Shown here in pieces: positions 18,205 to 31,585 of a stretch of DNA of 64,000 nucleotides. This stretch comes from Pseudomonas sp. B6002 (GTDB taxonomy: Bacteria; Pseudomonadota; Gammaproteobacteria; Pseudomonadales; Pseudomonadaceae). Within the stretch, counting starts at the first letter, position 1. Each line of letters opens with the position of its first letter. The stretch covers positions 1-64,000 of the forward strand of contig NZ_JACAOY010000003.1 in NCBI RefSeq assembly GCF_013385985.1, given 5' to 3'. The notes beneath the pieces were generated by a model. That model searched no databases, was not told the DNA's origin, and worked only from the letters and a program-made list of their open reading frames with translations. Both the position numbers and the translations under genes were made by a program.

Positions 18205-19557
18205 ATGAGTGCGCTCTACATGATTGTCGGCACCCTGGTTGCTCTGGGTGTGTTGGTTACCTTCCACGAATTCGGCCACTTTTGGGTGGCGCGTCGTTGC
18301 GGCGTCAAGGTATTGCGCTTTTCCGTCGGTTTCGGCATGCCGCTGGTACGCTGGCACGACCGCCATGGCACCGAGTTCGTCATTGCGGCTATTCCGCTCG
18401 GCGGCTACGTCAAGATGCTCGATGAGCGTGAAGGCGAAGTGCCGGCTGATCAACTTGACCAGTCCTTCAATCGCAAGACCGTTCGTCAGCGCATTGCCAT
18501 TGTTGCCGCGGGCCCGATTGCCAACTTCCTGTTGGCGATGGTGTTCTTCTGGGTCTTGGCCATGCTGGGCAGCCAGCAGGTGCGTCCGGTTATCGGTGCG
18601 GTCGAGGCAGATAGCATGGCGGCCAAGGCCGGCCTGGCTGCTGGGCAAGAAATTGTTTCCATTGATGGCGAACCCACCACCGGTTGGGGCGCGGTCAACC
18701 TGCAGTTGGTTCGTCGCCTGGGCGAAAGCGGTACCGTTAATGTGGTGGTGCGCGAACAAGATTCCACCACTGAAACGCCACGTGAGCTGGCCCTCGATCA
18801 TTGGCTCAAGGGTGCCGATGAGCCGGACCCGATCAAATCCCTGGGTATTCGCCCGTGGCGCCCTGCGTTGCCGCCAGTACTTGCCGAGCTGGACCCGAAA
18901 GGTCCGGCCCAGGCTGCCGGCCTGAAAACCGGTGATCGCCTGCTGGCGCTCGATGGTCAGTCGGTGGGTGACTGGCAGCAGGTGGTCGATCTGGTGCGTG
19001 TACGCCCTGATACCAAAATTGTGCTGAAAGTTGAGCGCGATGGTGCTCAAATCGACGTCCCTGTGACCTTGTCGGCGCGGGGCGAAGCCAAGGCGGCCGG
19101 GGGCTACCTGGGTGCTGGCGTCAAGGGCGTAGAGTGGCCGCCGTCGATGGTGCGCGAGGTCAGCTTCGGGCCTTTGGCAGCGATTGGCGAGGGTGCGAAA
19201 CGCACTTGGACCATGAGTGTACTGACCCTCGAATCCCTCAAGAAAATGTTGTTCGGCGAGCTCTCGGTAAAAAACTTGAGTGGACCGATAACCATTGCTA
19301 AAGTGGCGGGCGCTTCTGCCCAGTCGGGTGTCGCAGATTTCCTGAATTTCCTGGCTTATCTGAGTATTAGCCTGGGGGTTTTGAATTTGCTGCCCATTCC
19401 AGTATTGGATGGGGGGCATCTGTTGTTTTATCTGGTCGAGTGGGTGCGTGGTCGCCCCTTGTCGGATCGGGTGCAGGGTTGGGGGATACAGATCGGTATC
19501 AGTTTGGTGGTCGGGGTGATGTTGTTAGCTCTGGTCAACGATCTGGGACGACTGTAA
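18205..19557 (+). CDS. rseP: RIP metalloprotease RseP (site-2 protease)
   Basis: RseP (450 residues) cleaves anti-sigma factors such as MucA/RseA within the membrane to free the extracytoplasmic sigma factor AlgU/RpoE, and clears signal peptide remnants. The zinc motif HEFGH lies in the first membrane segment (about 22-26). Two periplasmic PDZ domains follow in the middle. The third ligand motif NLLPIPVLDGG is in the C-terminal membrane region. Placement directly before bamA links envelope stress release with outer membrane protein assembly, as in other gammaproteobacteria. Confidence 0.97.
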   Translation: MSALYMIVGTLVALGVLVTFHEFGHFWVARRCGVKVLRFSVGFGMPLVRWHDRHGTEFVIAAIPLGGYVKMLDEREGEVPADQLDQSFNRKTVRQRIAIVAAGPIANFLLAMVFFWVLAMLGSQQVRPVIGAVEADSMAAKAGLAAGQEIVSIDGEPTTGWGAVNLQLVRRLGESGTVNVVVREQDSTTETPRELALDHWLKGADEPDPIKSLGIRPWRPALPPVLAELDPKGPAQAAGLKTGDRLLALDGQSVGDWQQVVDLVRVRPDTKIVLKVERDGAQIDVPVTLSARGEAKAAGGYLGAGVKGVEWPPSMVREVSFGPLAAIGEGAKRTWTMSVLTLESLKKMLFGELSVKNLSGPITIAKVAGASAQSGVADFLNFLAYLSISLGVLNLLPIPVLDGGHLLFYLVEWVRGRPLSDRVQGWGIQIGISLVVGVMLLALVNDLGRL

Positions 19558-19577
19558 CGCTTCGCTGAATTGCGAAT

Positions 19578-19603
19578 CTGCCGCATTTTGCGGCAGTTTG
19601 TTT
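19578..19603 (+). terminator. Hairpin with T-rich tail between rseP and bamA
   Basis: CTGCCGC (19578-19584) and GCGGCAG (19590-19596) form a 7-bp stem with loop ATTTT, followed by TTTGTTTA. It is a weak-to-moderate intrinsic terminator or attenuator ahead of bamA. Confidence 0.5.
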
Positions 19604-19631
19604 ATTGCCAGTTGGAATAAGAAAGGACTTC

Positions 19632-22019
19632 ATGAAACGTCTGCTGCTAACTGCGGTTCTCACCGTATTGATGATCGCCGAAGTTCACGCCGAGTCCTTC
19701 ACTATCTCCGATATTCGCGTCAACGGCCTCCAGCGGGTTTCCGCAGGTAGCGTCTTTGGTGCCTTGCCGTTGAACGTCGGGGAACAGGCTGATGACCGTC
19801 GCCTGGTGGAATCCACTCGTGCGCTGTTCAAAACCGGGTTCTTTCAAGATATCCAACTGGGTCGCGAAGGCAACGTCCTGGTCATCACCGTCGTCGAGCG
19901 ACCTTCCGTCGCCAGTATCGAGATCGAGGGTAACAAGGCGATCTCTACTGAAGACCTGATGAAGGGCCTCAAGCAATCCGGCCTGGCCGAAGGCGAGATC
20001 TTCCAGCGCGCCACACTCGAGGGTGTGCGTAACGAACTGCAACGCCAGTACGTTGCCCAGGGCCGCTATTCCGCGACCGTGGAAACGGAAGTGATCCCGC
20101 AGCCTCGTAACCGTGTCGGCCTGAAGGTCAACATCAACGAAGGCACCGTGGCCGCCATTCAGCACATCAACGTGGTGGGCAACACCAAGTTCTCTGATGA
20201 CGACCTGATCGACCTGTTCGAACTCAAGACCACCAACTGGTTGTCGTTCTTCAAGAACGATGACAAGTACGCCCGTGAAAAGCTGTCCGGTGACCTGGAG
20301 CGCCTGCGTTCCTACTACCTGGACCGTGGCTATATCAACATGGATATCGCTTCGACCCAGGTGTCCATCACTCCGGACAAAAAGCACGTCTACATCACAG
20401 TCAACGTCAACGAAGGTGAGAAGTACACCGTTCGTGATGTGAAGCTCAGCGGTGACCTGAAAGTCCCTGAAGACCAGGTCAAGGCCCTGCTGCTGGTGCA
20501 GAAGAACCAAGTGTTCTCGCGCAAGCTGATGACCACCACTTCCGAACTGATCACCCGCCGCCTCGGTAACGAAGGCTACACCTTCGCCAACGTCAACGGC
20601 GTACCGACCCCGCATGATGATGACCACACCGTGGACATCACCTTCGTTGTCGATCCAGGCAAGCGTGCCTACGTGAACCGTATCAACTTCCGTGGCAACA
20701 CCAAGTCTGCGGACGAAGTGCTGCGCCGTGAAATGCGCCAGATGGAAGGTGGCTGGGCGTCGACTTACCTGATCGACCAGTCCAAGACCCGTCTTGAGCG
20801 CCTGGGCTTCTTCAAGGAAGTCAACGTTGAGACCCCGGCTGTACCGGGTGTGGATGACCAGGTTGACGTGAACTACGCCGTAGAAGAGCAAGCGTCGGGT
20901 TCGATCACCGCCAGCGTCGGCTTTGCACAGAGTGCCGGCCTGATCCTCGGTGGTTCGATTACCCAGAACAACTTCCTCGGTACCGGTAATAAGGTTTCCA
21001 TCGGCCTGACCCGAAGCGAATACCAGAGCCGCTATAACTTCGGTTATGTCGACCCCTACTGGACTGCTGACGGTGTGAGCCTGGGCTACAACGCCTTCTA
21101 TCGCACCACCGACTACAAAGACCTCGACGTTGACGTTGCAAGCTATGCGATCGACAGCCTGGGTGCCGGTGTCAACATCGGTTATCCGATCAGCGAAACC
21201 TCGCGTTTGACGTTCGGCCTGACCGCGCAACAGGATGAGATCAAGACTGGTGTGTACACCGTGGACGAGATCTTCAACTTCGTGCGTACCGAAGGTGACA
21301 AGTTCCTGAACTTCAAGGCATCGGCCGGTTGGTCCGAGTCGACCCTGAACAAAGGCGTACTGGCGACCCGTGGCCACTCCCAGAGCCTGACTTTGGAAGC
21401 CACCACGCCGGGCAGCGACCTGTCGTTCTTCAAGCTCGACTACCGTGGCCAGTTGTTCCAGCCACTGAGCGATAACTACACCATGCGCCTGCACACCGAA
21501 TTGGGTTATGGCGATGGTTATGGTTCGACTCATGGTCTACCGTTCTACGAGAACTACTACGCAGGTGGCTTTAACTCTGTACGTGGTTTCAAGGACAGCA
21601 CCCTCGGCCCGCGTGGTACTCCGAGCCGTGGTGTTGGCGTAACCGGCAACAATGGCACAGTGGCTGACTCGGACAACGACCCGCTGCCGTTCGGTGGCAA
21701 CGTGTTGATCCAGGGTGGTGCGGAAATTCTGTTCCCGCTGCCATTCGTCAAGGATCAGCGTTCGCTGCGGACCTCGGTATTCTGGGACGTGGGTAACGTG
21801 TTCGACTCCAAGTGCGACCAGATCACCAACCCGAGTGGCGTGAAGTCTCAGACTCAGTGCAACGATATCAGTCTGAGTAACCTCGCCAGTTCCGTGGGTG
21901 TGGGTGTGACGTGGGTGACTGCGCTCGGCCCGTTGAGCTTTGCTCTGGCCATGCCGATCAAGAAACCGGATAACGCTGAAACCCAGATTTTCCAATTCTC
22001 CCTCGGCCAGACGTTCTAA
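19632..22019 (+). CDS. bamA: Outer membrane protein assembly factor BamA
   Basis: BamA (795 residues) is the central barrel of the BAM complex, folding and inserting outer membrane proteins. A signal peptide (MKRLLLTAVLTVLMIAEVHA) is cleaved after AEVHA. Five POTRA repeats span roughly residues 22-420. The 16-strand barrel follows, with the conserved loop 6 motif seen as GGFNSVRGFKDSTLG, and ends in the terminal phenylalanine of FSLGQTF. The ATG at 19632 starts the signal peptide. An upstream alternative at 19605 adds nine non-signal residues. It is followed by the chaperone gene skp. Confidence 0.98.
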   Translation: MKRLLLTAVLTVLMIAEVHAESFTISDIRVNGLQRVSAGSVFGALPLNVGEQADDRRLVESTRALFKTGFFQDIQLGREGNVLVITVVERPSVASIEIEGNKAISTEDLMKGLKQSGLAEGEIFQRATLEGVRNELQRQYVAQGRYSATVETEVIPQPRNRVGLKVNINEGTVAAIQHINVVGNTKFSDDDLIDLFELKTTNWLSFFKNDDKYAREKLSGDLERLRSYYLDRGYINMDIASTQVSITPDKKHVYITVNVNEGEKYTVRDVKLSGDLKVPEDQVKALLLVQKNQVFSRKLMTTTSELITRRLGNEGYTFANVNGVPTPHDDDHTVDITFVVDPGKRAYVNRINFRGNTKSADEVLRREMRQMEGGWASTYLIDQSKTRLERLGFFKEVNVETPAVPGVDDQVDVNYAVEEQASGSITASVGFAQSAGLILGGSITQNNFLGTGNKVSIGLTRSEYQSRYNFGYVDPYWTADGVSLGYNAFYRTTDYKDLDVDVASYAIDSLGAGVNIGYPISETSRLTFGLTAQQDEIKTGVYTVDEIFNFVRTEGDKFLNFKASAGWSESTLNKGVLATRGHSQSLTLEATTPGSDLSFFKLDYRGQLFQPLSDNYTMRLHTELGYGDGYGSTHGLPFYENYYAGGFNSVRGFKDSTLGPRGTPSRGVGVTGNNGTVADSDNDPLPFGGNVLIQGGAEILFPLPFVKDQRSLRTSVFWDVGNVFDSKCDQITNPSGVKSQTQCNDISLSNLASSVGVGVTWVTALGPLSFALAMPIKKPDNAETQIFQFSLGQTF

Positions 22020-22064
22020 GCGTCTGACCCAAGATAACGACAACGGATTCTGTAGGAGTACATC

Positions 22065-22568
22065 GTGCGTAAGTTGACTCAATTGGTTCTGCTGGCAACT
22101 GTGCTGGTAACCACCCCGGCCTTCGCCGAAATGAAAATCGCCGTCCTGAACTATCAGATGGCTCTGCTGGAGTCGGACGCGGCCAAGAAATACGCCGTGG
22201 ATGCCGAGAAGAAGTTCGGTCCGCAACTGACCAAGCTCAAGACGCTGGAAAGCAGCGCCAAGGGTATCCAGGATCGTCTGGTTGCCGGTGGTGACAAGAT
22301 GCAGCAAGGCGAGCGCGAGCGTCTGGAGCTTGAGTTCAAGCAAAAGGCCCGTGACTATCAGTTCCAGTCCAAAGAGCTGAACGAAGCCAAGGCTGTTGCC
22401 GACCGTGAAATGCTGAAACAGCTGAAGCCGAAACTCGACAGTGCTGTGGAAGAAGTCATCAAGAAAGGTGCCTTTGACCTGGTGTTCGAGCGTGGCGCTG
22501 TGATCGACGTCAAGCCTCAATACGACATCACCCGTCAGGTGATCGAGCGCATGAACCAGCTGAAGTAA
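22065..22568 (+). CDS. skp: Periplasmic chaperone Skp/OmpH
   Basis: Skp (167 residues) is a trimeric periplasmic holdase that carries unfolded outer membrane proteins to the BAM complex. A signal peptide ends at TPAFAE. The rest is mostly long charged helices rich in Lys, Glu and Gln that form the tentacle coiled coils, followed by the C-terminal strand segment FDLVFERGAVIDVKP. Translation starts at a GTG with a TAGGAG ribosome binding site. The position between bamA and lpxD is conserved. Confidence 0.96.
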   Translation: MRKLTQLVLLATVLVTTPAFAEMKIAVLNYQMALLESDAAKKYAVDAEKKFGPQLTKLKTLESSAKGIQDRLVAGGDKMQQGERERLELEFKQKARDYQFQSKELNEAKAVADREMLKQLKPKLDSAVEEVIKKGAFDLVFERGAVIDVKPQYDITRQVIERMNQLK

Positions 22569-22571
22569 GCC

Positions 22572-23627
22572 ATGACCGCGACTATCAAGCTCGGCGAGTT
22601 GGCCGAGTTCCTGGGGGCCACCTTGCGTGGCTCCAAGGAGAAAGAAATCACTGGGCTAGCCACCTTGCAGGAGGCTGGCCCAGCTCAGTTGAGCTTCCTC
22701 GCAAATCCTCAATACCGTAAATACCTGGTTGATAGCCAAGCCGCAGCCGTGTTGCTGAAGGCCGCCGACGCCGAAGGGTTTACGGGGGATGCATTGGTGG
22801 TAGCTGACCCGTACCTGGCTTATGCACGGGCGTCGCACCTGTTCGATCCAAAACCCAAGGCCGCAGCCGGGATTCATCCGTCTGCGGTGATCGCCGATGA
22901 TGCCCAGGTTGATCCTGCGGCAAGCATTGGCGCCTTTGCGGTGATCGAAAGTGGCGCGCGCATTGCGGCCGGGGTAACGGTGGGTGCGCATTGCTTTATC
23001 GGCGCCCGCTGCACCATTGGTGCCGATGGCTGGTTGGCGCCCCGTGTGACCCTGTATCACGATGTACGTATCGGTGAGCGCGTGGTCATCCAGTCGGGTG
23101 CTGTGATCGGTGGCGAGGGCTTCGGCTTCGCCAATTCGAAAGGCATTTGGAACAAGATCGCCCAGGTGGGCGGTGTATTGATCGGCGATGACGTGGAAAT
23201 CGGCGTCAACACCGCTGTCGATCGCGGGGCCCTGGCCGATACCGTGCTGGGCAATGGCGTGAAGCTCGACAACCAGATTCAGATCGCCCACAACGTACAG
23301 GTCGGCGATCACACCGCCATGGCCGCGTGCGTAGGTATTTCCGGCAGCACCAAGATCGGCAAGCATTGCATGCTCGCCGGTGGCGTTGGGCTGGTGGGGC
23401 ATATCGAAGTGTGCGACAACGTTTTCATTACCGGCATGACCATGGTCACCCACTCGATTACCGAGCCCGGGGCCTACTCATCCGGAACCGCCATGCAGCC
23501 CGCCGCTGAATGGCGCAAGAGTGCAGCGCGCTTGAGGCAGCTCGACGACATGGCTCGACGTCTCAAACAGCTGGAAAAGCGTGTTGGAGACGTGACCCCT
23601 GGCGGTAATGCTTCATCAGAAGGCTGA
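22572..23627 (+). CDS. lpxD: UDP-3-O-acylglucosamine N-acyltransferase
   Basis: LpxD (351 residues) adds the second, N-linked hydroxyacyl chain in lipid A synthesis, using acyl-ACP. An N-terminal uridine-binding domain (about 1-100) precedes a long left-handed beta-helix of hexapeptide repeats (about 105-310). The catalytic histidine is in [15 protein letters not shown]-terminal helix ends the protein. The gene starts four bases after the skp stop and is followed by fabZ and lpxA, the usual lipid A cluster. Confidence 0.97.
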   Translation: MTATIKLGELAEFLGATLRGSKEKEITGLATLQEAGPAQLSFLANPQYRKYLVDSQAAAVLLKAADAEGFTGDALVVADPYLAYARASHLFDPKPKAAAGIHPSAVIADDAQVDPAASIGAFAVIESGARIAAGVTVGAHCFIGARCTIGADGWLAPRVTLYHDVRIGERVVIQSGAVIGGEGFGFANSKGIWNKIAQVGGVLIGDDVEIGVNTAVDRGALADTVLGNGVKLDNQIQIAHNVQVGDHTAMAACVGISGSTKIGKHCMLAGGVGLVGHIEVCDNVFITGMTMVTHSITEPGAYSSGTAMQPAAEWRKSAARLRQLDDMARRLKQLEKRVGDVTPGGNASSEG

Positions 23628-23737
23628 TACCATTTCCATATCAAGTGTGCACAGCCGCTAGACTGCCTCCTTGATTTGCTAGCGGGGCGTGCTTTAGTTC
23701 GCCCGCCCCCAATCTTTATTACAGGCTTCCCCCCGAA

Positions 23738-24178
23738 ATGATGGACATCAACGAGATTCGCGAATACCTGCCTCACCGTTACCCGTTCCTGCTGGTGGAC
23801 CGCGTAGTGGACCTCAATGTCGAGGAAAAGCGCATTCGTGCCTACAAGAATGTCAGCATCAACGAACCGTTCTTCAATGGTCACTTTCCTGCGCATCCAA
23901 TCATGCCAGGCGTGCTGATCATCGAAGCGATGGCCCAGGCTGCCGGTATCCTTGGTTTCAAAATGCTCGACCTCAAGCCTGCCGACGGCACGCTTTACTA
24001 TTTCGTGGGCTCCGACAAGCTGCGTTTCCGCAACCCGGTCACGCCGGGTGACCAGTTGATCCTGGAAGCCAAGTTCATCAGCTGCAAGCGCCAGATCTGG
24101 AAGTTCGAGTGCCAGGCCTCGGTCGACGGCAAGCCAGTGTGCTCCGCTGAGATCATCTGCGCGGAACGCAAACTATGA
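23738..24178 (+). CDS. fabZ: 3-hydroxyacyl-[ACP] dehydratase FabZ
   Basis: FabZ (146 residues, or 145 if the second ATG is used) dehydrates 3-hydroxyacyl-ACP in fatty acid elongation. It competes with LpxA/LpxD for hydroxyacyl-ACP and so balances phospholipid and lipid A. The hot-dog fold active site is seen as [21 protein letters not shown], with the catalytic His and Glu. It is preceded by a 110-base gap that may hold an internal promoter. Its stop overlaps the lpxA start by four bases. Confidence 0.97.
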
Positions 24179-24951
24179 GTTTGATTGACCCTCGCGCAAT
24201 CATCGATCCGTCGGCCGTACTGGCCGCCGACGTTGAGGTCGGCCCTTGGTCGATCATCGGCGCAGGTGTGGAAATCGGCGAGGGGACAGTCATCGGGCCG
24301 CACGTGATCCTCAAAGGTCCGACCCGCATTGGCAAACACAATCGCATCTACCAGTTCTCCTCGGTAGGCGAAGACACCCCGGACATGAAGTACAAGGGTG
24401 AAGAAACACGCCTGGTAATCGGTGATCACAACATCATCCGTGAAGGCGTGACCATTCACCGTGGCACCGTGCAGGATCGTGCCGAGACCACGCTGGGCGA
24501 CCACAACCTGGTCATGGCCTATGCGCACATCGGCCACGACAGCGTGATCGGCAACCACTGCATCCTGGTCAACAACACCGCCCTGGCGGGCCATGTGCAC
24601 GTTGATGATTGGGCGATCCTGTCCGGTTTCACCCTGGTGCATCAGTACTGCCATATCGGCGCCCACAGCTTTTCCGGCATGGGCACCGCCATCGGCAAGG
24701 ATGTGCCGGCGTTTGTCACGGTATTCGGCAACCCGGCTGAAGCGCGCAGCATGAACTTCGAAGGCATGCGCCGTCGTGGTTTCAGCGAAGATGCGATTCA
24801 CGCCCTGCGTCGTGCCTACAAGGTGGTCTACCGCCAGGGGCTGACTGTTGACCAGGCGTTGGCCGAACTGGCCGAGCCGGCAGCACAGTTCCCGGAAGTC
24901 GCCGTGTTCCGCGACTCGATCCAGGCGTCGACTCGCGGCATCACCCGCTGA
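24175..24951 (+). CDS. lpxA: UDP-N-acetylglucosamine acyltransferase
   Basis: LpxA (258 residues) catalyses the first step of lipid A synthesis, 3-O-acylation of UDP-GlcNAc from hydroxyacyl-ACP. Hexapeptide repeats form a left-handed beta-helix over the first ~190 residues. The catalytic His lies in [16 protein letters not shown] helical C-terminal domain follows. It is translationally coupled to fabZ and two bases from lpxB. Confidence 0.97.
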
Positions 24952-24953
24952 TC

Positions 24954-26093
24954 ATGGCCAATCTGCGTATCGCGTTGGTGGCCGGAGAAGCTTCCGGCGA
25001 TATTCTGGGTGCAGGTTTGATGCGGGCCCTCAAGGCCCAGCATCCTGCGGTGGAGTTCATTGGCGTGGGTGGCCCGCTGATGGAGGCCGAAGGCCTCACT
25101 TCCTACTTTCCCATGGAGCGTTTGTCGGTCATGGGGTTGGTGGAAGTGCTGGGCCGGCTGCGTGAGCTGCTCGCCCGCCGCAAGCTGCTGATCCAGACGC
25201 TCATCGAAGAAAAGCCCGACGTCTTTATCGGAATCGACGCGCCGGACTTCACTCTTAATATCGAACTCAAGTTGCGTCAGGCCGGGATCAAGACCGTGCA
25301 TTACGTCAGTCCGTCAGTGTGGGCGTGGCGGCAGAAGCGCGTGCTGAAGATCCGTGAAGGCTGCGACCTGATGCTGACCCTGCTGCCGTTTGAGGCCAGG
25401 TTCTACGAAGAAAAGGGCGTACCGGTGCGGTTTGTTGGCCACACCCTGGCCGACGCCATTCCGCTGCAAGCCGACCGCGTGGCTGCCCGTGCCGAGTTGG
25501 GTTTGCCTGACGGCCCGTTGGTCGCATTGATGCCGGGCAGTCGCGGCGGTGAAGTCGGTCGGCTGGGGGCGCTGTTTTTTGATGCTGCCGAGCGTTTGAT
25601 GGCCTTGAAGCCCGGGGTACGTTTTGTGCTGCCGTGCGCCAGCCCGCAACGCCGGGCACAGATCGAAACACTGCTGGAAGGCCGCAACCTGCCGTTGACC
25701 TTGCTCGACGGTCAGTCGCACCTGGCGTTGGCGGCCTGCGATGCGGTGTTGATCGCCTCCGGTACCGCCACCCTGGAAGCCTTGCTGTACAAGCGCCCGA
25801 TGGTCGTGGCCTATCGTCTGGCGCCGCTGACCTACTGGATTCTCAAGCGCATGGTCAAAAGCCCTTACATCTCCTTGCCCAACCTGCTGGCCCAGCGCCT
25901 GCTGGTGCCGGAGTTGTTACAGGACGATGCGACGCCGCAAGCCCTGGCGCAAACCCTCTTCCCGCTGATCGAGGGTGGCGAAGAGCAAACCCGTGGCTTT
26001 GACGAGATTCACCGCACCCTTCGCCGTGATGCGTCGAACCAGGCGGCGGATGCCGTGCTGACCTTGATCGGCCACAAACAGGAAGCCCTATGA
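24954..26093 (+). CDS. lpxB: Lipid A disaccharide synthase
   Basis: LpxB (379 residues) is a GT19 glycosyltransferase that condenses UDP-diacylglucosamine with lipid X at the inner membrane. [16 protein letters not shown] at the N-terminus, [17 protein letters not shown] and the C-terminal-half [22 protein letters not shown] nucleotide-sugar segment match the family. It overlaps rnhB by four bases. Confidence 0.97.
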   Translation: MANLRIALVAGEASGDILGAGLMRALKAQHPAVEFIGVGGPLMEAEGLTSYFPMERLSVMGLVEVLGRLRELLARRKLLIQTLIEEKPDVFIGIDAPDFTLNIELKLRQAGIKTVHYVSPSVWAWRQKRVLKIREGCDLMLTLLPFEARFYEEKGVPVRFVGHTLADAIPLQADRVAARAELGLPDGPLVALMPGSRGGEVGRLGALFFDAAERLMALKPGVRFVLPCASPQRRAQIETLLEGRNLPLTLLDGQSHLALAACDAVLIASGTATLEALLYKRPMVVAYRLAPLTYWILKRMVKSPYISLPNLLAQRLLVPELLQDDATPQALAQTLFPLIEGGEEQTRGFDEIHRTLRRDASNQAADAVLTLIGHKQEAL

Positions 26094-26722
26094 CGACGCA
26101 AATGGGTCTGGATTTCAGTCTGGTTGCCGAAGCCCATGAATTGGTGGCCGGCGTTGACGAAGTAGGGCGCGGCCCGTTGTGCGGTGCTGTCGTCACGGCC
26201 GCGGTGATTCTTGATCCGAACCGCCCGATCCTCGGTCTCAACGACTCGAAAAAGCTCACTGAGGCCCGCCGCGAAAAGCTTTTCGACGAGATCTGCGAGA
26301 AAGCCCTGAGCTGGCATATCGCCCGAGCCGAGGTCGAGGAAATCGACGAGTTGAACATCCTCCATGCCACCATGCTCGCGATGCAGCGCGCGGTGGAAGG
26401 CCTGCACGTCACGCCAAAACTGGCGATGATCGACGGCAACCGTTGCCCCAAGCTGGCCATGCCAGCTGAAGCGGTGGTGAAGGGGGACAGTAAGGTGCCA
26501 GCCATTGCCGCCGCCTCGATCCTGGCCAAGGTCAGCCGTGACCGTGAAATGGCGGCTTTCGAATTGATCTACCCCGGCTACGGCATGGGTGGGCATAAAG
26601 GCTACCCGACGCCCGTTCATCTGGAAGCCCTGGCTCGCCTGGGGCCCACGCCGATCCACCGCCGCTCGTTCGCCCCGGTGCGCCAGGCTTACGAGGCGCG
26701 GGAGAGCCTCAGCGAGGTTTAG
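26090..26722 (+). CDS. rnhB: Ribonuclease HII
   Basis: RNase HII (210 residues) removes single ribonucleotides and RNA from DNA. The active-site [15 protein letters not shown] near 18-32 supplies the Asp-Glu pair. Further acidic ligands lie in [10 protein letters not shown] and in the region of [17 protein letters not shown]. It ends the lpx operon and is followed by a hairpin terminator before dnaE. Confidence 0.97.
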   Translation: MTTQMGLDFSLVAEAHELVAGVDEVGRGPLCGAVVTAAVILDPNRPILGLNDSKKLTEARREKLFDEICEKALSWHIARAEVEEIDELNILHATMLAMQRAVEGLHVTPKLAMIDGNRCPKLAMPAEAVVKGDSKVPAIAAASILAKVSRDREMAAFELIYPGYGMGGHKGYPTPVHLEALARLGPTPIHRRSFAPVRQAYEARESLSEV

Positions 26723-26744
26723 TCGCGAGGCTGATGTTTTTGCC

Positions 26745-26776
26745 AAGGCCCGGTACAATCCGGGCCTTGTTGTTTT
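26745..26776 (+). terminator. rnhB terminator
   Basis: AAGGCCCGG (26745-26753) and CCGGGCCTT (26760-26768) form a 9-bp stem followed by GTTGTTTT. The loop is TACAAT, identical to a good -10 hexamer. No matching -35 was found, so I read it as a terminator. Confidence 0.65.
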
Positions 26777-26795
26777 CCACGTATAAGAGATCACT

Positions 26796-30317
<3,522 letters not shown>

Positions 30318-30445
30318 CGGTCAGGGCACCTGATCTCGACTGAACATTTAATCTCGACCTAAACGCGCCTCTCCCTTAAGGTAGGGCGCGAATAGACAAC
30401 CGGCTGGCCAGGCACTCCCTGGCCGTCGACCCAAGACGGACGCTT

Positions 30446-31393
30446 ATGAACCCGAATTTTCTTGATTTCGAACAGCCGATCGCTGACCTGCAAGCCAAGA
30501 TCGAAGAGCTGCGCCTGGTCGGCAATGACAATTCGCTGAATATCGGCGATGAAATCTCCCGCCTGCAAGACAAGAGCAAGACGCTCACCGAAGACATCTT
30601 CGGCAAGCTGACCAGCTGGCAGATCGCGCGCCTGGCCCGCCACCCGCGCCGTCCGTACACCCTGGACTACATCCAGCACATCTTCACCGAGTTCGACGAA
30701 CTGCACGGCGACCGTCACTTCTCTGACGACGCGGCCATCGTGGGCGGTATCGCTCGCCTGGACGACCAGCCGGTGATGGTGATCGGTCACCAGAAAGGCC
30801 GTGAAGTGCGTGAGAAAGTGCGCCGCAACTTCGGTATGCCGCGTCCGGAAGGTTACCGTAAAGCCTGCCGCCTGATGGAAATGGCTGAACGTTTCAAGAT
30901 GCCGATCCTGACCTTCATCGACACCCCGGGTGCTTACCCAGGTATCGACGCCGAAGAACGCAACCAGAGCGAAGCCATCGCCTGGAACCTGCGCGTCATG
31001 GCCCGCCTGAAAACCCCGATCATCGCCACCGTGATTGGTGAAGGTGGTTCCGGTGGTGCACTGGCCATTGGCGTGTGCGACCAACTGAACATGCTGCAAT
31101 ACTCGACCTACGCGGTGATCTCGCCTGAAGGTTGCGCCTCGATTCTGTGGAAAACCGCAGAAAAGGCACCGGACGCTGCGGAAGCCATGGGCATCACCGC
31201 TGATCGCCTCAAAGGCCTGGGTATCGTGGACAAGGTTATCGCCGAGCCCTTGGGCGGCGCCCACCGCGACCCGGCTGCCGCGTCTGCCACCATTCGTGCT
31301 GAGCTGGCTTCGCAATTGGCGATGCTCAAGAAGCTGGATAACGAAGCGTTGCTGGCCCGTCGCTACGAGCGCCTGATGAGCTACGGTCTCTAA
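30446..31393 (+). CDS. accA: Acetyl-CoA carboxylase carboxyltransferase subunit alpha
   Basis: AccA (315 residues) pairs with AccD to transfer carboxyl from biotin to acetyl-CoA, the committing step of fatty acid synthesis. The N-terminal helices ([12 protein letters not shown]) are followed by the crotonase-like core with [20 protein letters not shown] and the oxyanion-loop segment [12 protein letters not shown]. It is a single gene between dnaE and a REP cluster, with weak Shine-Dalgarno similarity before the ATG. Confidence 0.98.
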   Translation: MNPNFLDFEQPIADLQAKIEELRLVGNDNSLNIGDEISRLQDKSKTLTEDIFGKLTSWQIARLARHPRRPYTLDYIQHIFTEFDELHGDRHFSDDAAIVGGIARLDDQPVMVIGHQKGREVREKVRRNFGMPRPEGYRKACRLMEMAERFKMPILTFIDTPGAYPGIDAEERNQSEAIAWNLRVMARLKTPIIATVIGEGGSGGALAIGVCDQLNMLQYSTYAVISPEGCASILWKTAEKAPDAAEAMGITADRLKGLGIVDKVIAEPLGGAHRDPAAASATIRAELASQLAMLKKLDNEALLARRYERLMSYGL

Positions 31394-31410
31394 GACCCAC
31401 GCAATACCCA

Positions 31411-31536
31411 ATGTGGGAGCCGGCTTGTGTGGGAGCTGGCTTGCCTGCGATAGCGTCACCTCGGTGCAACTGCATAACCGAGGCGCCTGCATCGCGGGCA
31501 AGCCACGCTCCCACACAAGCCCGCTCCCACATTTGC
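31411..31536. repeat. REP cluster between accA and tilS
   Basis: Two direct left arms (GTGGGAGCCGGCTTG, then GTGGGAGCTGGCTTGCCTGC) face two inverted right arms ending in CTCCCACA. This makes a nested inverted repeat of about 125 bases. All arms are of the GTGGGAG class. Confidence 0.85.
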
Positions 31537-31585
31537 TTTGTGTATGCTGGGCTGACGTACTCCAGATTTGCAGCGGTAACCTGTG

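Noticed and set aside
19647-21533. 628-codon open frame antisense to bamA
   Set aside because: It is fully inside bamA, is made of residues expected from reverse-complemented codon bias, and has no start signal.
26754-26759. TACAAT as a dnaE promoter -10
   Set aside because: It is the loop of the rnhB terminator and has no acceptable -35 at 16-18 bases.
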